Shown here in pieces: positions 1 through 7,222 of a DNA stretch of 49,366 nucleotides (its first letter is position 1; each line of letters opens with the position of its first letter). The notes beneath the pieces are model-generated. The model worked only from the letters and a program-made list of their open reading frames with translations. It was not told the DNA's origin and searched no databases. Position numbers and translations under genes: made by a program. The stretch covers positions 1-49,366 of the IMG/VR virus record IMGVR_UViG_3300030329_004100; one strand, 5' to 3'. The DNA comes from a virus.

Positions 1-156
1 AGGATCCATTATAAACACGCGATCACACTTAGTAACTGCGCACATAGAATTAATGCCCCAAACCTCATCGTACTCCTGACTATGAGAAAGGCTCATGTGA
101 AAATCCAGTTGGCTCTGCCCCATAGCAACCAGTGCAATGTGTTTGTTTTCTAGCAT
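1..156 (-). CDS. Conserved phage protein, N-terminal fragment cut by the window edge
   Basis: An ATG at 154-156 opens a minus-strand frame that runs 52 codons to base 1 without a stop. The fragment contains VAMGQSQLDF near its start and EVWGIN and DRVFIMDP further on, a pattern I recall from uncharacterised marine podovirus proteins with a Rossmann-like beginning; no function is known to me. It lies directly downstream of the adaptor gene, so it is probably co-transcribed in the late operon. The rest of the gene is off the left edge. The frame is phase-compatible with the open frame at the right edge if the molecule is circular, but that has a one-in-three chance of being accidental. Confidence 0.7.
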   Translation of the reverse strand, partial: MLENKHIALVAMGQSQLDFHMSLSHSQEYDEVWGINSMCAVTKCDRVFIMDP

Positions 157-158
157 TT

Positions 159-818
159 TTATTGTTGTGGTGCTACAACACCGCGTTGTTTATCAAAGCG
201 GTTCTCGTCTCTCGTTGATCTTCCTTCCATTAAATTTTTAACTCGAACAAGGTTTTCTTGAAAACGCTGTTCAAACATATTGGTCTCATTAAGGTCCTGT
301 TTTAAGAAAATGCTCGCCTCTACAAGAGAGCCGTACAGCAATAAATCTGGGGTATTGTCTGAAATCCAAGTTGTGCCACTGTCGCCCGCTGCGGTTAGCG
401 AAGCAGGTTGGTACAAATAATGCAGTTCAAACGTTAAATTAGCGTTGGGGGTCGGCGCTAGAATAAAGGTGTCATCGTCAAATTGACCATAATACTTGGG
501 TACTCCGGTCGTTGACGCTGCTTGCGTGTAATTACGCATAAAACTAGGGTGTTTCAACAACAAATAAGTGTATTTGCTGTCACTATCCAACACAGCCAAG
601 CTCAAAGGTGCAACAAAATCCGTAGGCGCGGATAGGTACTGGTTTCCTGATGAAGCGGTTCCTGTGACGTTTTTACGAAAAACATTAAGCTCAATCGTAT
701 TAAATATACGGTTTTCCGCTTGCTTAATAAAGGTGTCAAGCGTATTGGTAAACGTTGTTTCAGAACTGTCCATGTAGTTCTGAATCGCTGTTTTCATTCC
801 ACTATAGGTAAAACTCAC
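159..818 (-). CDS. Head-tail adaptor, SU10-like phage adaptor protein
   Basis: This 219-residue protein closely matches the SU10-type adaptor pattern: a helical start (YSGMKTAIQNYMDSSETTF), then ENRIF, FRKNVTGTASSGNQYLSAP, PKYYGQFDDDTFILAPTP and LHYLYQPASLTAAGDSGT, ending in a helical segment and a basic tail. Adaptors of this family dock to the portal ring after packaging and connect it to the tail. The start overlaps the end of the upstream 253-residue gene by 4 nt, which implies coupled translation. Family assignment is from remembered sequence pattern, not a search; the role at the neck is inference from family and position. Confidence 0.8.
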   Translation of the reverse strand: MSFTYSGMKTAIQNYMDSSETTFTNTLDTFIKQAENRIFNTIELNVFRKNVTGTASSGNQYLSAPTDFVAPLSLAVLDSDSKYTYLLLKHPSFMRNYTQAASTTGVPKYYGQFDDDTFILAPTPNANLTFELHYLYQPASLTAAGDSGTTWISDNTPDLLLYGSLVEASIFLKQDLNETNMFEQRFQENLVRVKNLMEGRSTRDENRFDKQRGVVAPQQ

Positions 819-1576
819 GATGTTGGCCCTGCTGTTGCTGTAGATCCGCCACCGGTAATATCACCGGTTGTAGCGGTTCCTGTTGAAGTAAATTTATATT
901 CGTTGTCGTCCACAACAGTTATTGTATACCCATTTGAGCTTTCAAGCACGGTTGTTGTTATTCCATCAAACGCTTCGGTGCTGCGAAAACGAACTGTGTC
1001 GCCCGTGGTCCTGTTGTGCTTGAACTCGGTCACATGAATTATAGCGTTTTCTCCCGAAGCCGCTGTTCTAAACGGATTTAAAGGCAACAACGCCTGGGCT
1101 GGACCCACTGAAACGAAGGCTCCTCCGCCTCTTGCCCCACTTGTGCCTGTTCCAGTAACAGCTGAAAAAGTATAGGTGTCGTCGTTGACTTTTGTAATTG
1201 CATACGCGTCTGGATCAGTCAACGTTGCAACGGTGAACCCGTCAAAAGCCTCGGCTCCTCTAAAACGTACTTTGTTCCCGGTACTTCGACCATGGTCATC
1301 TTCAAAAACTTTAATAACCGCACTTCCCGCTGTTGAAAGAAAAGGATTATTGGTCAATAAAGCTTCGGCAACAGGTTCTGTTCTGTCAGGTCTTGGGTTT
1401 CTTAAAGCTTGTGGGTCTGTTGCAAAATGAGGAGGGTCTAGTTGTGGGTGTTTTGTATCAAACTGATCTGGACCAACACGAAGACCGTTCCACTGCATTT
1501 TCATGTCTTTTAGTCTGTATCTTTGTCCAGAAATGTCACAAATACCCCAAGCATATTTGCCCGCCGAAAAAGCCAT
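815..1576 (-). CDS. Virion-associated protein with two internal beta-rich repeats
   Basis: This 253-residue protein has a short N-terminal segment followed by two copies of a domain of about 80 residues. Each copy begins NPF, continues with a GxxVRFRxxEAFDG core, and then has YxITxVxDxxYxFxxxTGT and a glycine-rich end; copy 1 is roughly residues 76-160 and copy 2 roughly 165-250. The same kind of core (NDFVTFSGAATLGG, then SYTIEAKDTDGDT) occurs in the 625-residue tail protein at 47184-49061. This looks like a beta-sandwich used in virion surfaces, but the fold is inferred. It overlaps its upstream neighbour by 1 nt. Function unknown. Confidence 0.7.
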   Translation of the reverse strand: MAFSAGKYAWGICDISGQRYRLKDMKMQWNGLRVGPDQFDTKHPQLDPPHFATDPQALRNPRPDRTEPVAEALLTNNPFLSTAGSAVIKVFEDDHGRSTGNKVRFRGAEAFDGFTVATLTDPDAYAITKVNDDTYTFSAVTGTGTSGARGGGAFVSVGPAQALLPLNPFRTAASGENAIIHVTEFKHNRTTGDTVRFRSTEAFDGITTTVLESSNGYTITVVDDNEYKFTSTGTATTGDITGGGSTATAGPTS

Positions 1577-2235
1577 TATATCACCACTCTTGGCGGTACA
1601 AATTTAGAGCTTACTGAATCAATGTCTTCAAAAGCAGCCCGATCAAACTCCTCATCATATATTTGCTTTAACATTTGTACTCTGTCTGGTGCTCTTTTTA
1701 TTGCTATGTAATAAGCCAAACCAGCGGTCATACATGGAAGAAAACGAAAAACTGTCTCCATAGTGTTTGTATAATCCCCTACGTCTTGCATACGAGTTAA
1801 AGCGTAATAATAAACAACGTCTGTAGAGTTCTCCGGTGTCGGATATAAATAAATTCTAGGTGTTATGTGTCTTTCTAAGAAAAACTGAGTTGGTTTAGCT
1901 TTGTCTGCTTTTTCTGGTGTGTATAAGAAATCAGACCTACTTATACGCTCAAGTTGAAAATCTGTGTTATCTCTTTGAATGACAGCCGATGTTATGTCTA
2001 TAACATCTGTGCCGAGATCAACATAGTTTGTGCCTTCAGTAACTGTAAAATTATTTTTAACAATTAACCACTGATTGAGCCCTCTATTTGCCCATTCTGC
2101 AATCATAAGGTTTAACGAACGACGTGCAGTTTCTAAATCGTACCCAGTACGAAGTTCAATTCCACATCGCTCGTATGCTTCTTCAATAATCTCATCGACA
2201 CTCAAGTCGAATGTCGTTGTTCCTGAAGTCGCCAT
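1576..2235 (-). CDS. Head-tail connector, gp4-like
   Basis: This 219-residue protein starts with a helical region (SVDEIIEEAYERCGIE, then ETARRSLNLMIAEWANRGLNQW) that matches phage packaged-DNA stabilisation and connector proteins of the P22 gp4-like kind. The middle contains a PRIYLYPTP strand followed by YYYALTRMQDVGDY. In such phages two successive adaptor layers are common, which fits this gene sitting in tandem with the adaptor at 159-818. Assignment is by pattern and gene order; it could also be the first of two adaptor rings rather than a true gp4 homologue. Confidence 0.65.
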   Translation of the reverse strand: MATSGTTTFDLSVDEIIEEAYERCGIELRTGYDLETARRSLNLMIAEWANRGLNQWLIVKNNFTVTEGTNYVDLGTDVIDITSAVIQRDNTDFQLERISRSDFLYTPEKADKAKPTQFFLERHITPRIYLYPTPENSTDVVYYYALTRMQDVGDYTNTMETVFRFLPCMTAGLAYYIAIKRAPDRVQMLKQIYDEEFDRAAFEDIDSVSSKFVPPRVVI

Positions 2236-2237
2236 GA

Positions 2238-2468
2238 TTAAGGCCTACGAGACTTGACTTTACCGCCGCTTTTGTAGCCTCTTATAGGACTCTTTCGCTT
2301 ACTGGTACTTTTGGTTGCTCTTGATATAGACTCGGATACTCCTGGGATCCTTCCACTTCCTCCTCCTACAATCATGCCACCGTACTTATAGCCTTTAGCC
2401 TTGGAATTAGGCTTAGTCCAATCTTTTCCTTCTTGTATTGCTCTTCTTCTATTTGTTAGTCCCGGCAT
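2238..2468 (-). CDS. Small basic virion-operon protein with GG motifs
   Basis: This 76-residue protein is strongly basic and glycine-rich, with YKYGGMIVGGG near residue 27 and YKSGGKVKSRRP at its end. It has no enzymatic motif. It sits tightly between a connector gene and a capsid-region gene, with a good Shine-Dalgarno (TAGGAGT) upstream, so it is likely translated. The YxxGGxV element recurs in other virion proteins of this genome. Function unknown. Confidence 0.6.
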   Translation of the reverse strand: MPGLTNRRRAIQEGKDWTKPNSKAKGYKYGGMIVGGGSGRIPGVSESISRATKSTSKRKSPIRGYKSGGKVKSRRP

Positions 2469-2477
2469 ATTTTACTC

Positions 2478-2900
2478 CTAGTTATTAGGTGCTTCGTAAT
2501 ATTTATTAAACTCACACCAAACCGTGTACTCGTTTCCAGCATCAGCAGTTGACGGAATTACTAAAAGAACGTCTCCTGTATATCCCGATGCCTCCGTATT
2601 GACCAGACCTCCAATAGAACTAAAATCGAACATGTTATCGTATGCCAAAGTCAAAAAGGTAACGTTTGTAGTTGCGTCCCAATCAAGAGATGCTGGCGCG
2701 TCAGGCGCTCCACTACAGGTGTACCAGATTTTGTTCAGCGCTACATGAGCACATGTTTCTTTATTAGCAGACTGGTTCAAAGCAGAAACATCAACTAATG
2801 TTGTGCTACTGCCTGTTCCATCTGAATAAACAGAACAATATGTAACCAGTTTCTTATCGTAGTCGTATTGAATAGTTGGTCCTGTGACTGAATCAGCCAT
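2478..2900 (-). CDS. Hypothetical virion-operon protein
   Basis: This 140-residue, mostly hydrophilic protein lacks transmembrane segments and recognisable catalytic motifs. It contains several aromatic, strand-like stretches (VTYCSVYSDG, KIWYTCSG, EYTVWCEFNKYYE). An AGGAGGT Shine-Dalgarno lies about 8 nt upstream of its ATG. Position between the 168-residue capsid-region gene and the connectors suggests a structural or head-decoration role, which is inference only. Confidence 0.6.
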   Translation of the reverse strand: MADSVTGPTIQYDYDKKLVTYCSVYSDGTGSSTTLVDVSALNQSANKETCAHVALNKIWYTCSGAPDAPASLDWDATTNVTFLTLAYDNMFDFSSIGGLVNTEASGYTGDVLLVIPSTADAGNEYTVWCEFNKYYEAPNN

Positions 2901-2910
2901 GTGTTACCTC

Positions 2911-3417
2911 CTACGAATCTGCGAATGGTGTTACTATAGTTCCTGATCCAAGAATGAGTCCTTCAACAGCATACTTAGCAGAAGCCATCGCGGTTACTTT
3001 TACAATACTACCAGCAAGTCCGCCCTTAGTGCTTCCGTTCATAGTAATAACATCATTACTTGAGCCAGATATAAAGGTCTTACCTGTTGCATCATCGACT
3101 CCAGTATAAAGACCGCCCACAAATTTATCTGTGCCGTCGGTCAGTATGTCCATATCTGTCGCTGCTGTAACAACTATAAATGTAAAAGTAGCGCCTAGAT
3201 TATTGGTTTGGTTAGGATCGTCGTCACTGCCTGGTGCAGTTGCAACAATTGAAGGTAGTGTGAACTTACCGTCTGCGTCATTGGTTATCAAGACTTTGCC
3301 CGCGTGCGAAGCCACGGTCAAAGATGTGTCAGCAGTCAAACTAACTACGTTAGCGTTTCCTGCGGAAATAAAACCAGCCAATGATTTAACTGGTCCCGAA
3401 AAGGTTGATTTAGCCAT
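2911..3417 (-). CDS. Putative capsid decoration or structural protein
   Basis: This 168-residue protein is rich in Ser, Thr, Gly and Ala with alternating polar and non-polar residues typical of beta-structured virion proteins. It begins MAKSTFSGPVKSLAGF and contains repeated short T/V/I strands. The start has a strong AGGAGG Shine-Dalgarno. Similar proteins lie just after the capsid gene in marine podovirus-like phages, to my recollection, but none has a proven role. It is preceded by the 172-nt intergenic region after the capsid gene. Confidence 0.6.
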   Translation of the reverse strand: MAKSTFSGPVKSLAGFISAGNANVVSLTADTSLTVASHAGKVLITNDADGKFTLPSIVATAPGSDDDPNQTNNLGATFTFIVVTAATDMDILTDGTDKFVGGLYTGVDDATGKTFISGSSNDVITMNGSTKGGLAGSIVKVTAMASAKYAVEGLILGSGTIVTPFADS

Positions 3418-3589
3418 AATTTTCCTCCTAAGAAAAAAATAAGTCCTACCGTCTTGGCTTGTCTGCTAGGTCAGTCTGTAGGACAAGTTACTCCTAGATA
3501 CAATAACTATACTACTTGGAAAGATGTGAAAAAGAAAGAGAAAGTGTGCCGGGTTGAGTAAGAAACCCCCGGCGGGGTTCCATATTAGG
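3418..3589 (-). promoter_or_regulatory. Intergenic region after the capsid gene: weak terminator hairpin and leader stem
   Basis: On the minus strand, the capsid gene stop is followed by a hairpin of AACCCC and GGGGTT (3564-3579) and a short T-rich tract, compatible with partial termination. Further downstream, GTCCTAC (3478-3484 read in reverse) pairs with GTAGGAC (3443-3449), closing a 42-nt segment that contains AGACAAGCC, then comes a strong AGGAGG before the next ATG. A TATAGT-like -10 is present but no good -35. This may tune capsid versus downstream expression. Confidence 0.45.
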
Positions 3590-4498
3590 TTATGCTCCAG
3601 GGCTACCGAATACTGCTCTTGGATCACTCCATCCAAAAGAGTATCTTTCTCTAGCCTTATAGCGCACATTACCGGTGTCAAAATCAGCTTCCATAGAAGT
3701 TCTGATTGGTGAACGATCAAACATTTTGAATCCGTTCGGACAATCAGTCTTTATGAACCAAGCATCAGTGTCGGTTAGATAATGATTAACTGTATATCCT
3801 TCAGGGACCATGCCCATATTCTTAACAGCATTAATATCATTGTCTGAAGTACCAACTCTGCCAGGGCTCATCAATATTCTGTCAGCGGTGAATTGTAGCT
3901 CTTTAGGAATAATCATTTTCATTCCTTGTAAAGCCACTTTCAAACCACGCTCGTCAGTAAAAGCTGCAATGTCAATTAGTGCTTGTTCTAATGAAGTTTC
4001 ACTTAGGTCAGCTGCTGTAGAAAGCTCATTACGCAGATTAGCACCGCCCACAGTTGGGTGGTCTGTTGCGCAAAGCTCTTTCGTGTCGCCGCCTGGATAA
4101 CTTGAATTGAACGCTCTATTTAACACAGATGCTGCTTTAACTTGCTTCGTGTTAGCCATACTTCGAGCAAGTGCTCTAGTATATCTTGCAGATAGTCTGT
4201 CATACAGATTATCTTCCACTGCTTCTTCAGTAATTGAGAAGGCCAATGCTATCGTTTCGTGAGTATATCTTGATGTAAACGCTTCTTGCGCTTGGTCAAA
4301 AGCTACTCCTGCTCCTTCTGACTTAACGGGTGCGGTATCAAAACCTGTCAACATTACTTCTTCTTCAAAAGCACGATCACTTGACTCCATGTCATAAATT
4401 TCTTCATGTTCTCTGTCATATCTGTCGTACTCAAGTCCAAATAATGCGTTCAGGCCTGGAAGCAACTCTTTAACCAATTGCGCTCTGCTAATTGCCAT
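3590..4498 (-). CDS. Major capsid protein
   Basis: This 302-residue protein forms the icosahedral shell. Its start (ISRAQLVKELLPGLNALFGLEY), the long acidic loop region, SITEEAVEDNLYDRLSARYTRALARSM, the ICATDHP-like segment (ELCATDHPTVGG), and the C-terminal YKARERYSFGWSDPRAVFG match HK97-fold capsid proteins of the type found in Mu-like and marine phages. The length is usual for a capsid without a fused scaffold domain. It lies between the second capsid-region gene and the terminator-containing gap, and a scaffold-like gene and a co-chaperonin are close upstream, the standard morphogenesis context. Confidence 0.85.
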   Translation of the reverse strand: MAISRAQLVKELLPGLNALFGLEYDRYDREHEEIYDMESSDRAFEEEVMLTGFDTAPVKSEGAGVAFDQAQEAFTSRYTHETIALAFSITEEAVEDNLYDRLSARYTRALARSMANTKQVKAASVLNRAFNSSYPGGDTKELCATDHPTVGGANLRNELSTAADLSETSLEQALIDIAAFTDERGLKVALQGMKMIIPKELQFTADRILMSPGRVGTSDNDINAVKNMGMVPEGYTVNHYLTDTDAWFIKTDCPNGFKMFDRSPIRTSMEADFDTGNVRYKARERYSFGWSDPRAVFGSPGA

Positions 4499-4509
4499 TT
4501 AAATTACTC

Positions 4510-5091
4510 CTAAGTTCCTGCAACAGGACCTCTATAAGCGTGCTCGTTGATTATTACAACCAAATTTGCATTATCCGCCGTGAGATCCCCATTAATATCA
4601 TCTTGAACAACACCAACGATTTTAAGCTGTAGTGCCTGCGTTGTTGCTATAGTGCTAGAGTCCAGTTCGCGTGTGGAGACACCTGTTGTCGTACTACCAC
4701 CAATACCGTCAGTATCAGCATTTCTGCCTATACATGTAACGGCTGAAGCACCGTCCGCTTGAACAACAAACATTTGGTTAGGGTCGTCATAGATATATGC
4801 TTCTATGGCGCCACTGCCTAGTGCCGTTGTGCTGGCTGGATAGTAATTCTTAAAGGTAGGCGTGCCGTCAGTAGCAACATAATAACAGTGTGAAAACACA
4901 CCAACTAGATTAGCAGAACCAGCTGCCGCTCTGTTGATATATCCACCTGCGAATATACACAAATCACCTTGGAAGATGCTTGTGCCATATCCTGATGGAT
5001 CAATATTATATTTGTTTGCTTCCTGAACAGCGGATCCGACATTAAGACCTTTATAAGGTCTTAGCCCAAAGGCCTTGTCTACATTTGCCAT
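4510..5091 (-). CDS. Capsid-associated structural protein
   Basis: This 193-residue protein begins MANVDKAFGLRPYKGLNVG and has IFQGDLCIFAGGYINRAAAG, AYIYDDPNQMFVVQADG and a C-terminal LVVIINEHAYRGPVAGT. I recall proteins with the same opening next to capsid genes in many marine phages, where they are annotated as structural or head-decoration proteins. It is directly upstream of the capsid gene with an 11-nt gap. The precise role (cement or minor head protein) is inferred from position. Confidence 0.65.
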   Translation of the reverse strand: MANVDKAFGLRPYKGLNVGSAVQEANKYNIDPSGYGTSIFQGDLCIFAGGYINRAAAGSANLVGVFSHCYYVATDGTPTFKNYYPASTTALGSGAIEAYIYDDPNQMFVVQADGASAVTCIGRNADTDGIGGSTTTGVSTRELDSSTIATTQALQLKIVGVVQDDINGDLTADNANLVVIINEHAYRGPVAGT

Positions 5092-5131
5092 TTAAACTTT
5101 CCTCTATTTCAAGAATTAAAATTAAGAACCC

Positions 5132-5656
5132 TTAGTTCGATGAACCTTGAGTTCCGCCAATTGTTACGCGAGATTGTCTATTAGGTTTACTAATTGACAT
5201 GCTGGAATGACTTCCTTCCTTCATCATATCGTTGTCTACAGCGTCCATTTGACCTTGTTCCTTTGCAGTGAAAAAGGCTTTTCTTTCTTCTACAGTCTCG
5301 ACTGGAATCCGGCAGAGAATCAATCCTCCAACTCCGATTACTCCTTGAAATTTGCCGTCCTCTACCACTGGAGCATCAAAATCTGGGTATTCGTCTGCTC
5401 TCACAGGCTCCCACCCTTCACGAAGTTTTGCCATGACATTCTTGCGATCGTCAAAGCCTCTTACTTCCATTCTGATCCAACGGTGAACGTATCCTTCAGG
5501 AGGATTCGGTGCATCCAAAGCGGATGGTGGTGCCCAAGGTTTTCTCGCTGCTTTTTTCTCGCGAGTCTGGGCTTCGCGTGGTTCGCGACTTGCGTCGACT
5601 TTATTATTTTTTTGCATTGTTGTCTCCACGTTATTCAACATATTTCGCGTATTCAT
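5132..5656 (-). CDS. Hypothetical protein in the capsid module
   Basis: This 174-residue, highly charged protein has a basic, disordered first 45 residues followed by a compact segment (GYVHRWIRMEVRGFDDRKNV, KLREGWEPVRADEYPDF) and a Ser-rich tail. The WxRM and KLREGWEPVRA features recur in uncharacterised proteins beside scaffold genes in marine podoviruses, to my recollection. Its start lies inside the last 26 nt of the scaffold-like gene, indicating coupling. It might be a minor head or assembly protein; no enzymatic motif is seen. Confidence 0.6.
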   Translation of the reverse strand: MNTRNMLNNVETTMQKNNKVDASREPREAQTREKKAARKPWAPPSALDAPNPPEGYVHRWIRMEVRGFDDRKNVMAKLREGWEPVRADEYPDFDAPVVEDGKFQGVIGVGGLILCRIPVETVEERKAFFTAKEQGQMDAVDNDMMKEGSHSSMSISKPNRQSRVTIGGTQGSSN

Positions 5657-6566
5657 CTAAAGGCACACCCAATTTTTTTGCTATTGCGACCTGTGAAGGT
5701 GTGAGTCTCACAGACTTGCGTCCAGTTTTAGCACTGCGTTTTGCAGGTGCCACCGCTTGAACGGGTCGGTTTTGCTGACCAGATTCCCCACCACCAAAGC
5801 GGTGTGGAAACTCGTCACGAATCCGTTTATCTATCTCACTATAATACTCATCGCTCGTCGCGTCAAACCCTTCGTTGAGAAGATCCTGGTGAATTACAAA
5901 AGACGTCATGGTCATGGCTCTGTCGTCGCCAAACCAAGAGTTGTCTTCTGCCCAAGCTTCTGCTTTAGGATCAGGAGGCGCTGGGCGCTGTTGTTCTTGT
6001 GAGAAGTCCTGTGTAAATTGTTGTGGTGCTGAAAGTTGTTGCTCTTGAACCGCTCTACTTTGATTGAGTGCCTGTACGCGTTGGGCCTCTACTGCAAGAG
6101 CAGCTAGTTTTTGCTGAGCTTCAACTTGTTTTTCAGTGTTTTGTTCTTCGTTTGCTGATTTTAATAAGTTTTTTGTTGCCTCGGTTTCAGCGGTGATTCG
6201 ATTCGCTTCCGCAATTATATAGTTACTGTCTATGTTCTGCTTCTGCTCTTTTAATGTCGCGTTTTCCTTGTGTACATTTTTTGCGTATTGTGTCGCTGCT
6301 TGTTCTCTTCTTTCTGCTTCGCGCAACTTACCTGTCAGCTTGTCTATTCGTTTTTTTACGTTCTTGCTATATTCTTCGTGCTCGTCTTTTTCTTCTACAA
6401 CTTCGACAGCTTCTTCCGGTTCATTCTCCAAAATAGATTTTGAAGGCGTTACAGCCTCAAAAGAAGGAACGGCGTCTTCTGGAAGTTCTACGTCTACTTC
6501 AGGACCTGAATCGTCAATGGGTACAAGTTCTTCCGCAGGGTTTAGGTTTAGTTTATGTTTTGGCAT
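5631..6566 (-). CDS. Scaffolding-like capsid assembly protein
   Basis: This 311-residue protein has an acidic start rich in Glu, Asp and Pro, then a long predicted coiled coil from about residue 70 to 180 with many Lys, Glu, Gln and Ala, a Pro/Gln-rich linker, and a folded region (AEAWAEDNSWFGDDRAMTM). It ends in a basic segment with LTPSQVAIAKKLGVPLDEY, like the capsid-binding C-terminal part of scaffolding proteins. Placement just upstream of the capsid module supports an internal scaffold that guides procapsid assembly. No protease is recognised nearby. Confidence 0.75.
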   Translation of the reverse strand: MPKHKLNLNPAEELVPIDDSGPEVDVELPEDAVPSFEAVTPSKSILENEPEEAVEVVEEKDEHEEYSKNVKKRIDKLTGKLREAERREQAATQYAKNVHKENATLKEQKQNIDSNYIIAEANRITAETEATKNLLKSANEEQNTEKQVEAQQKLAALAVEAQRVQALNQSRAVQEQQLSAPQQFTQDFSQEQQRPAPPDPKAEAWAEDNSWFGDDRAMTMTSFVIHQDLLNEGFDATSDEYYSEIDKRIRDEFPHRFGGGESGQQNRPVQAVAPAKRSAKTGRKSVRLTPSQVAIAKKLGVPLDEYAKYVE

Positions 6567-6581
6567 GGGTCTTTCCTCATG

Positions 6582-7031
6582 TTAAAATTGATGCAGAATT
6601 GCTTCTGGGTCTGCTACTCTGGCAATGATTTCATCATCGTTGAGTATTTTTATTTCACCGCCCTCAATTTGAAAACGAGAACCGGCGTATCGTCCAAACA
6701 ATACCCAATCCCCTTCTTCGCACCAAGGTCCAGTAGAAAATCTTTCTCCGCTATAGGCCAAAGGACCTACTTTTAGGACATATCCTAAAACGGTACTTAT
6801 TTGTTGCCTTCCAAGCGTTTCGTCTGTTAATTCAATTCCTCCCTTTGTGGTTCTTTTGCCTCTATATGGAAGAATCATAATTCGCCATCCAGTTGGATCT
6901 GGAAGCTGATCTAATAATGAAGTCTCTATTTTTTCGGGGTTTAGAGTTGCCCCTTCGTCATAGGCTTTTTCTAAGGCTGATTTTTCTGCCTCTTCTTTGT
7001 CCCATTTTTCTTGTAGCGCTGGATTAACCAT
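6582..7031 (-). CDS. GroES-like co-chaperonin
   Basis: This 149-residue protein carries a Cpn10 fold. The core from residue 46 reads PTGWRIMILPYRGKRTTKGG, then VLGYVLKVGPLAY, GDWVLFGRYAGSRFQIEG, GEIKILNDDEIIARV, matching the strand order of GroES, with a mobile-loop region around residues 58-74 (TTKGGIELTD). A 45-residue charged N-terminal extension is not typical of bacterial GroES. Phage co-chaperonins such as T4 gp31 replace host GroES on GroEL to fold the capsid protein; its position between scaffold and portal genes fits that role. The target here is inferred. Confidence 0.85.
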   Translation of the reverse strand: MVNPALQEKWDKEEAEKSALEKAYDEGATLNPEKIETSLLDQLPDPTGWRIMILPYRGKRTTKGGIELTDETLGRQQISTVLGYVLKVGPLAYSGERFSTGPWCEEGDWVLFGRYAGSRFQIEGGEIKILNDDEIIARVADPEAILHQF

Positions 7032-7221
7032 TTTCTATGTCCTGATTTTTTAGAATCGTTCTAATTTCTTCGCGAATGAAGTTCAGCGCTTCGATATGAC
7101 CAACAAGGTTTTGATAATGAGACCAATCTTTTGTTTCACCATTGGTCATCATTTCTTGTATTTGCTGTTCTTTTCTTCCTATTGCGCGCGTTACAGCCGT
7201 CGCGAAATCTAATATGTCTAT
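7024..7221 (-). CDS. Small helical protein with a probable ATA start
   Basis: A 65-codon frame fills the gap between the repeat protein and the co-chaperonin. It reads IDILDFATAVTRAIGRKEQQ onward and ends IKN-type helix NQDIENG. The frame opens after a TAG and holds no ATG, GTG or TTG before codon 29, but an AGGAG sits 6 nt before an ATA at 7219-7221. Its stop overlaps the GroES-like start (ATGGTTAA). The amphipathic sequence and tight overlaps look coding; I recall similar small proteins beside portal genes in other marine phages. The start choice is the uncertain part. Confidence 0.55.
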   Translation of the reverse strand: MDILDFATAVTRAIGRKEQQIQEMMTNGETKDWSHYQNLVGHIEALNFIREEIRTILKNQDIENG

Positions 7222-7222
7222 T

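Noticed and set aside
3466-3720. 84-residue minus-strand frame across the capsid stop
   Set aside because: It overlaps the capsid gene's end in another frame and crosses the terminator hairpin; no coding character.
6776-6799. Second copy of the AGGATATATCCT palindrome (AGGACATATCCT)
   Set aside because: It lies within the co-chaperonin coding sequence, is imperfect and is not near a promoter.
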